Source: Phoronis australis (taxonomy: Eukaryota > Phoronida > Phoronidae). From it: a stretch of 64,000 bases of DNA. Below are positions 37,401 through 43,809 of this stretch, piece by piece (position 1 is the first letter of the stretch; the number at the start of each line of letters is the position of its first letter). The stretch is from the NCBI GenBank assembly GCA_002633005.1, contig NMRA01000522.1, positions 180,331-244,330 of the forward strand, written 5' to 3'. The notes beneath the pieces are model-generated. The model did no database searches. It saw only the letters and a list, made by a program, of their open reading frames with translations, and was not told where the DNA came from. Both the position numbers and the translations under genes were made by a program.

Positions 37401-40400
37401 TAGTCGTATAGCCGCGCAAACCACGGATGCCGGTTACCTGAAAAATTGGGGCTACAACTACAAATTGTTTTTTACCGACGCAGATACGTTTACGAACTGG
37501 TCATTTTTTTCTCGAACTCTACCGTGCGTGCTCACTAGACTCATCCCCAGTCATAGTGTTAGTAATTTTAGAATAAAACCTTAAGCAAATGCTTGTTTTT
37601 GAGTAATGCCTTTGCGGTAAATTTTGATTGACGACTGGCTCATATCTGTTTACCCTCGATTCTCATCTTCTTTGCATAGCATGTTTCACGCAACTGGAAG
37701 TGGGGAACGCCAGGCGGTCGAGAAAAAACAGCTAGCCGCAGAACCATACGCTGAAACTGAGTCACGGAGTCTAATCTAATCTCCAACATAAACATCCCAA
37801 AAACAAAAAAAACACCTGAATTTGTTTTTCAAAGTTTTATTACATCATCAATTTTAAAACTGGTCTTTGACTTGGAACTTGACAGCTAGCACCATAAATT
37901 TGATGTCTGCTGTGACCTCTGCAACACGTGAAGCTCGCACGCACGCATTTCTAAAGTGTCATTGCATGAGAATAGTTGCAATCGAAGTTATTGTTTCTGG
38001 TCGTCTGGGCACTACAGCTCTAATAAGATCGCAGGACGGCACAGGGCTATTACTCACCAGTTTTGTAAATTTAATTGTGATAGACTAATCTGTGGGCAAC
38101 AGAACACGTTCCGAGTACGTGTGTCGTGTGGTACTCTGATCCTGAGGTAAGACTAAAGGCGAAGGCAACCTTTTTTCATGTCATTTTTAGCAAAAATAAG
38201 GCTTGTTTATTATCCCAGACATATTTTTCATTTAATTACAGTTTTTTTGTAATATAAACAATTACTCGTCCTTTACTCTGGAAGTGACGTTTTGGGAGGA
38301 AAGTATTTCGCGCCAAGTTCTTTAAATATAGTCTTACTGTGAGAGCTGCCGAGTCAGTCTTTGTTCTACCTCTGCTGTGATTAGTTTGTTCGCCGTTTGC
38401 TTTTGTTTACGAGCCAGTCACAATGCCACACTGTTGCTGCGTACCGAGATGAACTCATTATCGTCTCAAGGACAGAGAAACAGTTGTTCCACTTGCCCGA
38501 GTGTCCCGCGACACACTCCCACTGGATGGTGACCTGAGCACACAAACTGCTTACATCTTGCCATGTGTGTCCCGCGCCACACACTTGGCACCTTCTAAAT
38601 AGCTCTAACACTTTAGACAAGTCCTCAATAACTTATCAAAATTTAGCTCGCCGATCTATTCATTGGACGACGAACTGTCCTTGTCACTGGGTGTCAAACG
38701 GGGCCTGTATTCGCTCCCTCTACTCAACATCGCAGCAGGGCTGTTTACAGGCTCTGGGCAATAATAAGTACATCCCGGTACACAGCAACAGTGTGGCATG
38801 TCAACTGACTCGTAAACAAAAGAAAACGACGACCGAACTTGTCACAGCCGAGTTATAACAAAAACTGACTCGACAACTCTCACAATCACATTATATGAAA
38901 AGAAATTGGTGCGAAATTCTTGCCTCCCAAAACGTCACTTCCGGAGTAAAGGACGAATTTTTAAGTAAATTACGAAAAGCTGTAATTAAGTGAAAAATGT
39001 GTCTGGAATAATCAGAGTACCTTAACTTTGCTAAAAATGACATGAAAAAAGGTTGCCTTCCCCTTTAACTGCTCAGGGCGGTTGTCTGTCATAACAAGCG
39101 CTCATGTTCAGTTAACCGCCCACCATGGATTTCTTGAAATTTCACGTTTAAGCGCCCATGTCTGGTTAACCGCCCAATTTTTTGGGTTTGCCAATTTAAC
39201 CGCCTAGGGCGTTAACCCGAACGTTTACGGTAAATACACTTACTAAATTTAGTAAAGATCCTGCAGCTATGGGCGCAAAACAAAACTACCACTAGGAGGC
39301 GCCACAGTAGTCAGTCACCATCATCAAAGGTCGTCTTCACCCTGAGAACATTTTTGCCAATTTTCAAATGATTTAGTTGATACAGGGGTGGACGCCAAAA
39401 ACAAGATTTGAAAACAGCAAAAATGGCCACTAGAAGGTGCAAAATACCTCGACTCCATCCAAAAACAGGCAGATAGCGTCATCACACCAATAGATGCCTA
39501 TATTTAAAATTTGATGAAAATCTGTTGAAGACCTTTGAAGATAAAGAGTTAAACGTAAAAAACTAAAATTGCCACAAGGGGGCACAGCAGTAGTCAGATG
39601 TGTCTAAAAGTCGTAGTCATCTGTAGTCAACATCATATAAATACACTTGCTAAATTAAGTAAAGATCCTGCGAACGGTTTAGGAGATACAGCCATAAGCG
39701 CAAAAAAAAACGCCACTAGGAGGCGCCACAGTAGTTGAAATCGTCGGAAAATCATCGGCAACCGTCCTCTTTATAGTAAGCACATAAATGTCAATTTTCA
39801 CCATCATCCTTTGAGCGGTTTGGTTGATAGAGGGGTGGACGCACAAGAAAACAGACACGATGAGTAAAAATGGCCACTAGGTGGTGCAAACTACGTCGAG
39901 TCCGTACAAAAATGAGAGGATTGTGTCATTTCACTAATAGGTGCCAAAATACCAAATTTCATGAAAATCCGTTAGGGACTTTTGAAGATACAAAGGTAAA
40001 TGTAAAAAAACTAAAATTGCCACTAGAGGGCACACCGGTAGTTGGATCCGTTCAAAGGTTTGCTCATGCCGTCCCATCCACGAAAGGAACACATGTGCAA
40101 AATTTCATGAACATACCTCAATCGGTTTTGGAGATAGAGTAGCGGACGCCAGACAGACACTGCCCGCCTGGACGGACGGACAGACATAGATGACGACATA
40201 ATGCGTCTACACATAAATATGTGGGCGCATAAAAATGCAGAATTCCTGCCAAAAAACTTTCGTTGTCAATGAATTCCCAGAAATACAAGAAGCTTTGGCG
40301 CAAAGCTATATACTAATATGCAGCTTCAAGCAGATGTGGGTAAAAAAGGACCAGGTAAAATCTCACACAAAATTAGTGTCATTAAACACTACATTCTTCT

Positions 40401-42167
40401 TGGAGTACACTAAATTATTTACCGTTGTTGAATAAATTGGTCTTCTACCGTTATTCTACTGCTAAAATTGCGTCAGCTTTCGGCGACATGAAATATTGCG
40501 TCACCCATTGGCCAGTTTCTTTTTCCGCCGATTCTAGAATCAACTATTGTTCTTTCACGAGGTTCCGAACACATCCCAACAAATTATCGCAATGTTTCAC
40601 ATTATTATTAGTTTTTAATATTTTAACACCAGCAAACAGAATTTCAGAACAAGTTTTGCTGCTTCTAAGCTGTCATCATCTCCAGAGAGATTTCGCAAAA
40701 CTTTAGGAAATGGCGCATGTGCGTGTCCCAAGCCTACTGTTTTCAAAACGACGAAATACTTTTCCTTGTTGCAAAAGGCGGAAAATTACTCAAGAAAATG
40801 ATGTTAATTAGATTGTTCTTCGCTTAAACTGCTGTAATGGGTATGGTGATTGTCGGTTGACTCCAAAATTTTGCATGCACTCTTGCTGGCCTTTAGCTCT
40901 ACATGTATAGATTCACGTTGAGGTGACGAGCAGAACTACTTGGGCTGTGTGGACTTTCGAGGTCTGTCGGAGCTCATCCCACAGTGGTACCTAGATAGGC
41001 TGTATCTTGAAGCCAGGGCCGCCCTTTCTGCCTTCTCTTGTTTTGCTTATGATCTGCGGTTTCTCTTTTCCACCGTAGTTTACTTAGAAGGAGGGCGAAC
41101 TCCCTCCAAAAACGTCACATTGTTCTGCTTGACAAATGAAAACGAGAGAACCCAAGACGATAGCACGTGCACCAATCATGCACAACTCAACGTGCGTATC
41201 ATGATTCTGCCTTGTGTGTGGACTAGAACAGTTTTCAAGGGGTGAGGTACTCAGTCTTGCTAGTGGCCTACTGAGTAACGTTGTACTGTACTGTACTGCT
41301 ACATCATTTGGCTGGACCAAAATACGGAAAAATAGCCTTTGCACCTGGAAATCTTATGACCGCACCAAGTCTCTATACGATCAATCTAGCTAAAAAATTG
41401 CAATACTTTATATTGCTAATAACAATAACAAGGACAATCATTGTATTTATATGTGATTTCAATGTTATTATTTATTAAATTTTATAAAAATCCCTTGAGG
41501 ACCTCCGAAGATACAGAGGTAAGCATAAAAAACTAAAATTGCCCCTAGGGAGCACACCCGTAGTCGGAGAGGTTCGAAATTTGTTGTTGTCCGCTGTCGC
41601 CATCATAGGAACACATCTTTCACATCTCATCAAGATCCTGTGAGGAGTTCAGAAGATACAGCTGCAGACGCCGGACGCCCAGACAGAGATGACAACAATA
41701 TGCGACCACATGTAAATGTTGGCACATAAAAACCTTCTGAATAGCAGGGTATGAGTGAGGTAAAAGTGCTTCTAACCAGGACATGATCTTTTTGTCAGTA
41801 GGAGAGAATTTTTGGGGCTTGGTGAAAATTTAACTCAACTTTCAAATATGAACAATCCAAAATAGAGGCATCAGGGGCCCTGAAATCATATTTCTGTTAC
41901 ATAATCAGACTTAAAATGCATGGTTCCATTGCCTGGAGTTTGGCATTTAAAAGATATTTGAAGACATGTGAATGTTAGTAATGCCAGTGTGCAGTTACCT
42001 TGACTCAGATATTGACTCACCTTTAATTTGGGAGATTACATCTGACAAATATTTCTTCAAAGTCTCATCAGTTGTCACTAGTAACGTCAACCCATACTTG
42101 TTAACTCTTGAAAATGTTTCTGGTGGATAAATGCCTCTCTGGTACAGTATGCTATTTACACCATAAT
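4325..42167 (-). CDS. MAD2L1: Mitotic spindle assembly checkpoint protein MAD2 (exons 2-5; first exon not found)
   Basis: HORMA-domain checkpoint protein. In the known family it binds MAD1 and CDC20 at unattached kinetochores and blocks the anaphase-promoting complex. Four minus-strand exons translate to a near-continuous match to metazoan MAD2: 42021-42167, 33278-33398, 11887-11990 and 4325-4485. All junctions have AG/GT sites and compatible phases (1, 2, 1), giving 176 residues plus stop. Hallmarks seen: YQRGIYPPETF, YGLTLLVTTD, VLERWQFDVECDK, VIRQITASVTFLPLLE (with the Arg-Gln pair of the dimer interface) and RLRSFTTTIHKV in the safety-belt region. About 25 N-terminal residues, including the GSAEIV helix, are missing; I found no matching exon up to 49.8 kb. 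The C-terminus ends AYKQ, about four residues short of human MAD2. Introns are 8.6, 21.3 and 7.4 kb and filled with transposons. Intact frames argue against a pseudogene. Confidence 0.93.
4690..7178 (+). mobile_element. Degenerate CE-type repeat arrays in MAD2 intron 4
   Basis: Old copies of the CE repeat described at 16930. Recognisable pieces are the start block (CAACGCGGAGCG at ~5960), units such as the one at 4813 (a decayed CACTAGGGGG site followed by ACAGCAGTCAG), 5794, 5840, 6043 and 6701, and recurring phrases of the family (AAATTTCATGAA, ACTTGGTAGATGTTG). One site (5794-5807) still matches the CTCF core perfectly. The last part abuts the piggyBac target TTAA at 7182. Confidence 0.65.
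5794..5807 (+). promoter_or_regulatory. CTCF-core-like site
   Basis: CCACTAGAGGGCAC, 14/14 match to CCASYAGRKGGCRS. It lies in an otherwise decayed CE copy; a second, degraded site follows at 5839. Confidence 0.4.
7186..8328 (+). mobile_element. piggyBac-type deletion derivative
   Basis: 1,143 bp bounded by inverted CCCTTATCCTGC termini and by TTAA on both sides (7182-7185, 8329-8332), the piggyBac signature. Inside, 7430-7790 shows frame-broken remains of a transposase N-terminus: an acidic stretch (ESDGDSDGE) and, in another frame, a segment WLTPFRHNTGP followed by LDIFCDFFTE, resembling the start of the DDE_Tnp_1_7 domain. No catalytic Asp region remains, so it is non-autonomous. The right TTAA is shared with the neighbouring Kolobok-like end. 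Confidence 0.75.
7430..7786 (+). pseudogene. Remnant of piggyBac transposase N-terminus
   Basis: The open frame lacks an ATG start and switches frame relative to the acidic segment at 7547-7663. The C-terminal part (WLTPFRHNTGP ... FCDFFTE) aligns by eye with the beginning of piggyBac transposase catalytic domains. Everything beyond is deleted before the right terminus. Confidence 0.55.
8333..8800 (+). mobile_element. Kolobok-like transposon end (left copy)
   Basis: Begins AGGAGAATGCC immediately after TTAA and runs through a ~125-bp terminal region into a THAP-coding frame. Its reverse complement recurs at 15905-16255, about 80% similar by eye over ~350 bp. TTAA duplication plus an encoded THAP zinc finger is the recognised combination of the Kolobok superfamily. 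The far end of this copy is not identified. Confidence 0.6.
8497..8786 (+). pseudogene. THAP zinc-finger fragment of a Kolobok-like transposase
   Basis: The frame shows the C2CH pattern of a THAP domain: WCIVPACPN with the first two Cys, then VFRLPREPEMLRNWL, and HLRVCGRHF with the last Cys and His. The THAP domain is the DNA-binding part of P-type and Kolobok transposases. No in-frame ATG precedes the domain and the frame stops at 8786, so this is a truncated 5' piece. It sits in MAD2 intron 4, antisense to the gene. Confidence 0.6.
9174..10455 (+). mobile_element. 'CGCCC' element, subfamily 2, right-truncated
   Basis: Starts with repeated AATAAGCACCC / CCCAATAAGTGCCCC motifs and continues with sequence shared with 21450-22412 and with the intact copy at 27086-28503. 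Homology stops near 10455 without the right terminus. No coding capacity seen. Confidence 0.55.
10637..10992 (-). pseudogene. THAP-domain transposase remnant with four in-frame stops
   Basis: Minus-strand translation gives a near-complete THAP domain: GGYTCCVPGCYTS, then KEFSYYLFPKDQ, then RHFGRAGSKGRLSKFFPTS, then HKVCSAHFEGGNKTYLGN. In-frame TAG, TAA, TAA and TAG interrupt it, all in one frame without indels. The 10956-10992 end matches, by sequence, the right terminus of the THAP element at 13678-15136 (CTCCGCTAT). Confidence 0.65.
10993..11886. other. MAD2 intron 4 upstream part, no feature recognised
   Basis: Between the THAP remnant and exon 4. Short open frames only; no repeat family that I could match elsewhere in the window. 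Confidence 0.4.
11887..11990 (-). CDS. MAD2L1: MAD2 exon 4
   Basis: 104 nt, phase 2 to phase 1. Acceptor CTTTCTAG, donor GTAAGT. It encodes KPREKSCKEINKEISAVIRQ followed by ITASVTFLPLLETA, the third helix and the strand after it. The last T joins GT of exon 5 to form Cys. This exon sits alone between long transposon blocks and is flanked by Kolobok-like ends in inverted orientation (8333 and 16255). Confidence 0.95.
11991..13677. other. MAD2 intron 3, downstream part, no feature recognised
   Basis: Contains a G-run at 12662-12676 and the short frame 12154-12366, which shows no known motif. No TIR or tandem structure noticed. Confidence 0.4.
13961..15007 (-). pseudogene. THAP-domain gene split by an insertion
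   Basis: N-terminal half (about 14836-15007): GGYTCCVPGCFKNN, FYVFPANQELREKW, RAGSKGRFSAFKPTRG. C-terminal half (13961-14115): HRVCSEHFPGGKKTYENN and then a basic stretch ending in TGA. The two halves carry the first Cys pair and the last Cys-His pair of the C2CH finger. The inserted 720-bp element and one 9-bp copy of GATGGCCCC separate them; without the insert the frame reads straight through. Apart from the insertion both halves are open, so the THAP part was intact when it was hit. Confidence 0.65.
14116..14835. mobile_element. Element 'F' copy 1, inserted in a THAP gene
   Basis: 720-bp insert flanked by direct repeats of GATGGCCCC (14107-14115 and 14836-14844). Its right end has GTAGCCCC ... 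GGGGCTACG as a palindrome, then TTGCCTA. Homologous in reverse orientation to 43810-44416. A 9-bp duplication would fit a Mutator-like element; no transposase is present, so the class is inferred. Confidence 0.6.
15905..16255 (-). mobile_element. Kolobok-like transposon end (right, inverted copy)
   Basis: Ends GCATTCTCCT followed by TTAA (16256-16259). It mirrors 8333-8680, including the THAP-coding start, here damaged by frameshifts and a stop. Confidence 0.6.
16274..16446. repeat. Tandem repeat, three units of 57-59 bp
   Basis: Unit contains AATGCCAGGTGAT, repeated at 16288, 16345 and 16404 with about 10-15% divergence. It directly abuts the right Kolobok-like TTAA. Confidence 0.8.
17546..17559 (+). 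promoter_or_regulatory. CTCF-core-like site
   Basis: CCACTAGGGGGCAC, 14/14 match to the vertebrate CTCF core consensus. Fifth unit of the reference CE copy. Confidence 0.45.
17853..17866 (+). promoter_or_regulatory. CTCF-core-like site
   Basis: CCACTAGGTGGCGC preceded by AATGG; the flanks also resemble the extended vertebrate motif TGGCCACNAG. 14/14 core match. Confidence 0.5.
17994..18007 (+). promoter_or_regulatory. CTCF-core-like site
   Basis: CCACTAGGGGGCAC, 14/14 core match, 141 bp after the previous site in the same copy. Confidence 0.45.
18181..19139. other. MAD2 intron 3 spacer with weak repeat similarity
   Basis: Part of 18665-18790 (CACTCGCCCAGTCGCC region) loosely resembles the dispersed repeat at 35222-35396 and 22424-22592. 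Nothing else recognised. Confidence 0.35.
19140..21426. mobile_element. 'GTTAACCGCCC' element copy B (left-truncated)
   Basis: Shares the subterminal GATTTAACCGCCCAC / GTTAAGCGCCC repeats and the interior with 35694-39230. The right terminus CGTTTACGG followed by TA is intact; the outermost left end is missing. No recognisable transposase. Confidence 0.65.
21450..22412. mobile_element. 'CGCCC' element, subfamily 2, left-truncated
   Basis: Interior matches 9174-10455 and 27086-28503 (phrases such as GCGAAAAATGCC and CCACAAGAACTTAAAAA). Right end has CTGGGCGCTTATTTGGG. Lies directly beside copy B. Confidence 0.55.
22424..22592 (-). repeat. Dispersed repeat 'H', inverted relative to 35222-35396
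   Basis: The reverse complement of this block matches 35222-35396 over ~170 bp, including ACTTGCTGCCAAT and CGTGCGTTGATGTCACCAT. Confidence 0.7.
23388..24095 (+). pseudogene. Possible degenerate SAP-like coding fragment, antisense in MAD2 intron 3
   Basis: A plus-strand frame reads LRLRKKGASMRGSKHDLIQR up to a GTAAGG donor at 23477, resembling the second helix of a SAP DNA-binding motif. A TTTTTAG acceptor at 23920 continues in phase (AG|G) with FEGLYRAEEICIASAPS, then an in-frame TGA at 24003-24005, then LTNKIFPSSADLWSKPTF and TGA at 24093. The open stretch before the donor is only ~90 nt. It could be the decayed end of a transposon-borne or host gene, or coincidence. Confidence 0.22.
25681..26651 (-). 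CDS. Candidate two-exon small secreted protein inside MAD2 intron 3
   Basis: Exon 1 runs 26435-26651 from ATG GAA TTT to a GTAAGT donor in phase 0; exon 2 runs 25681-25791 from a TTACAG acceptor to TGA and encodes TNHLTIYFTVGQSEKQSF near its start. The first codons (MEFLSKYVVA) and the following LLLLISLVQVFDRW together look like a signal peptide, but they are in different frames: one extra base near 26616-26622 separates them. As given, the frame is broken, so this is either a sequencing error, a pseudogene or chance. A TATATAAA lies at 26663-26672, very close to the ATG. No family recognised; about 105 residues. Confidence 0.3.
27086..28503. mobile_element. 'CGCCC' element, subfamily 2, complete copy
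   Basis: 1,418 bp with inverted termini CCGTATTCGCCGTAATAACC at 27086 and its complement ending at 28503. Subterminal regions repeat TAAGCGCCC-type motifs. The right flank is TA; the left flank is TT, so a clean TA duplication is not shown. No coding frame of note. Confidence 0.75.
28504..33277. other. MAD2 intron 3, upstream part, no gene recognised
   Basis: Contains a minus-strand ATG frame at 29355-29543 whose start (MSAILLYFFTLLIVCCAQ) looks like a signal peptide, but I see no supported splicing. Short CAGNGGCGGATTYAGG-type termini appear at ~30893 and, inverted, ending near 31041, like a small hAT-type element without a visible target duplication. A 197-codon plus-strand frame at 30460-31053 has no ATG start and no motif. 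Confidence 0.35.
33278..33398 (-). CDS. MAD2L1: MAD2 exon 3
   Basis: 121 nt, phase 1 to phase 2. Acceptor TTTTCAG and donor GTTAGA, the weakest donor of the gene. It encodes WLLDMTIKKLVVVVKNVD followed by EVLERWQFDVECDK, the central HORMA strands, and joins exon 4 through AG|C (Ser). A CE-type repeat begins only ~25 bases upstream of the acceptor in the gene's own direction (33425 onward on the plus strand). Confidence 0.95.
33425..33750 (+). mobile_element. CE repeat fragment (5' part)
   Basis: Starts in the GAATGCACTGCAAATGGTG block and keeps two decayed CACTAG sites at ~33495 and 33645. Begins ~25 bp from MAD2 exon 3. Confidence 0.7.
33750..34391. repeat. Dispersed repeat 'G' copy 1, ends in an assembly gap
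   Basis: Matches 45195-45838 over ~640 bp in the same orientation, including the tRNA-like block and GATATCGCG at the gap edge. The gap (34392-34521) interrupts it. Confidence 0.75.
33895..33962 (-). repeat. tRNA-derived SINE-like head
   Basis: Minus strand reads TGGTGTAGTGGTAACGCAC (box A-like) and, ~35 nt on, GTTGTGAGTTCGAGTC (box B-like). The acceptor stem does not pair, so this is not a functional tRNA. Same block at 45338-45400. Confidence 0.55.
34392..34560. other. Assembly gap and adjoining G/C homopolymer
   Basis: 130 Ns followed by a run of 17 G and GC-only sequence, then CCCCTAAATCCGCC. The homopolymer probably caused the gap. Open frames drawn across it are meaningless. Confidence 0.95.
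34600..34850. repeat. Palindrome-rich small transposon remnant
   Basis: Dense AAACCTGGTTTAA / TTAAACCAGGTTT palindromic motifs with CACCTTTATGAAATCGGC at the end, a layout typical of small non-autonomous inverted-repeat elements. Confidence 0.5.
34856..35221 (+). mobile_element. CE repeat fragment
   Basis: Three CE units with sites at 34921, ~35062 and a decayed one at ~35200; truncated at both ends and followed by repeat H. Confidence 0.7.
34921..34934 (+). promoter_or_regulatory. CTCF-core-like site
   Basis: CCACTAGGTGGCAC, 14/14 core match, in MAD2 intron 2. Confidence 0.45.
35222..35396 (+). repeat. Dispersed repeat 'H'
   Basis: Inverted counterpart at 22424-22592. Contains the palindromic CTCACCGGGCGAGTGAG region. 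Confidence 0.7.
35504..35517 (+). promoter_or_regulatory. CTCF-core-like site
   Basis: CCACTAGATGGCGC preceded by ATGG, 14/14 core match; first unit of the split CE copy. Confidence 0.45.
35694..39230. mobile_element. 'GTTAACCGCCC' element copy A, complete, TA target duplication
   Basis: 3,537 bp with inverted termini YCGTAAACGTTCGGGTTAAC and flanking TA. Both ends carry many subterminal GTTAACYGCCCA / GTTAAGCGCCCA repeats, as expected of transposase-binding arrays. The empty site is visible in the homologous CE copy at 17190-17205 (GATATAAATACAC). No transposase recognised, so non-autonomous. It contains a Kolobok-like element near its right end. Confidence 0.85.
38157..39064. mobile_element. 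Kolobok-like fold-back element nested in copy A
   Basis: 908 bp, termini AGGNGAAGGCAACC, followed on the right by TTAA (39065-39068) and preceded on the left by CTAA, a one-base decayed TTAA. The inverted arms are ~340 bp long and each includes the start of a THAP frame (ATGCCACACTGTTGCTG). On the left arm the frame reads MPHCCCVPR and then TGA at the position where a zinc-binding Cys is expected. Confidence 0.75.
40020..40033 (+). promoter_or_regulatory. CTCF-core-like site
   Basis: CCACTAGAGGGCAC, 14/14 core match; last unit of the split CE copy. Confidence 0.45.
40340..40960 (+). repeat. Dispersed repeat 'J' copy 1
   Basis: Matches 42905-43515 in the same orientation (TCTACCGTTATTCTACTGCTAAAATTG... 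region, then GAGCAGAACTAC). No coding frame conserved between the two. Confidence 0.7.
41463..41730 (+). mobile_element. CE repeat fragment (3' end)
   Basis: Last unit plus a decayed terminal hairpin (GACCACATGTAAATGTTGGC). One degraded site at 41542 (GCCCCTAGGGAGCAC). Confidence 0.7.
42021..42167 (-). CDS. MAD2L1: MAD2 exon 2
   Basis: 147 nt, phase 1 at both ends, 48 full codons. It starts after a TTTTTGCAG acceptor and ends at GTGAGT. It encodes the end of the first helix and the first beta strands: YGVNSILYQRG, then YGLTLLVTTDETLKKYLSDV. The neighbouring exon must supply a G to complete Asp (G|AT). The exon lies between two direct 0.6-kb repeats (40340-40960 and 42905-43515). Confidence 0.95.
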
Positions 42168-42642
42168 CTGCAAAAATTGTTCAACATACAGAGGTGGCTG
42201 GGCAAATTCATGTCTATACTGGTCTAAAGCCTAGCTGACTAGATTTGGCCAGTACATTGAAGAAAGCATGAACATTATGCTAAAAGGGGCATATCATTTT
42301 TAATCGCTAAACCAAACATAAAATGTAAACCAGGATATCTAACCACATAAAACATGTATTAAGTGACCCATAACAAGACAAATCACCCACCTGAATGGTT
42401 GGCCAACTCAAACAGGAACAATTTAACTCCACTACAAATTTAAATAGAGTTACAAACATTAATTGTATGAACAAAACCTATTTATTTACTAGCACTGTTT
42501 TCAATTAAAGGAGGTCTTCAGGGAACTTCTACTCACAAAGAAACTTAAATAACAGCACATCCTAATCAAGTCTATACGACAGATTTTCGGCAAATTACAC
42601 TTAACCTTGGCTAAAATATCACAAATACATTACTGTTTGTAC

Positions 42643-42781
42643 CTTTCGAGTGTAAATGGACACCTTTGGAGGCAACTGGAGTCTTTAAATCCTCCCAACT
42701 TGAACAGCAACTACCACTATCAAGATTTTTTATCAAATATTCCTTTTTTCCATCAACAAAATTGTGAAGACTGAATGGCAT
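42643..42781 (-). CDS. Possible alternative first exon upstream of MAD2 exon 2
   Basis: An ATG-started minus-strand frame (MPFSLHNFVDGKKEYL ... GVHLHSK) ends at a GTACAA donor in phase 1, exactly the phase exon 2 needs (AAA G|AT). It lacks the conserved N-terminal MAD2 helix, so it cannot be the canonical exon 1. It may be a chance frame. Confidence 0.15.
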
Positions 42782-42904
42782 TGTAGTCAATGTGCTTAAC
42801 ATTGGAAACATACAGATTGAGGTTTATGGGTATGTTACTCATCTGCCAATCACGCCGAGAGGTAGCCATGATGCAAAACTGTTTACTAAATACACAGCTC
42901 TGCT

Positions 42905-43515
42905 CCGATGTCGGAAAAAAACTGACCAAATAATATTTGACACAAAACTAGTGTCATTAAAAACTACACTCGTCCTCGAGTAAACTAAATTATTTACCAA
43001 TGATGGAAAAATTGGAGTTCTACCGTTATTCTGCTGCTAAAATTGTAAAGCAATCTTTTGCATTGCATGATTTTCCGCACCACGAAATATTGCGTCACCT
43101 ATTGGCCAGTTTCTTTTTTCGCCGATGCACGTCACAACAAATTATTGGAACTAGTTTCACTTAATTATAAGTTTTTTGAACTTTGATACCAGTAAACCGA
43201 ATTTCAGAACAAAGTTTGCTGCTGCAGAGCAGTCACGGTCTCCCGAGAGATGACGCAAACATTTAGGAATGGCCCATGCATGTGTTACGAGTGTAATGTT
43301 TTCAAAACAACATACTTTTTTGTTACAAAAAGCTGAGAATTACACAAGAAAATGATGTTTGTTAGATTGTTTTTCACTATAACGGGCAAGGTGTCAGTTG
43401 ACTCCAAGATTTTGCATGCATCCCTGTCGGTCTTTAGCTTTACATGTTGATACAAGTTTTCCGGCGAGGTGACGAGCAGAACTACCCGGTTGTGTGCTAT
43501 ATTTTGAGGTCTGTC
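42905..43515 (+). repeat. Dispersed repeat 'J' copy 2
   Basis: Direct repeat of 40340-40960; the pair brackets MAD2 exon 2. Confidence 0.7.
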
Positions 43516-43809
43516 ACAGCTCAACACACAGTATGACGTCATATCCCCTGGTGTGCGCTGTATAAAAATGACGAGTTACCGATTTTGGGAACTGCATGAG
43601 GGACTACTCGAAGAAAAAGTTTGTTAACGGAAGTATTTGGTTGAGTTGGAAGGAGTTAGAGACATCGGCAGCCTCCTAAGGTGTCCCTATATGCGCATAA
43701 GGTATTTATGAAGTGTCTGTGATGTTATAGTCGGTGTGAGGCATAATTTGCCAAAAAGCTTCCGGTCTATGAAGCCCCTACAGCAGCCACATCGCCTCTA
43801 CACTAGAGA

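Larger units (their letters stand above)
35402..40234 (+). mobile_element. CE repeat copy split by a 3.5-kb insertion
   Basis: Left part 35402-35693 starts with the CAACGC-GCGTTG hairpin; right part 39231-40234 ends with the 30-bp hairpin at 40201-40230. Removing the insert and one TA restores the 17015-18180 arrangement, ~1.3 kb. Sites at 35504, 35619, 39289, 39427, 39572, 39713, 39874 and 40020, all on the plus strand. Confidence 0.85.
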
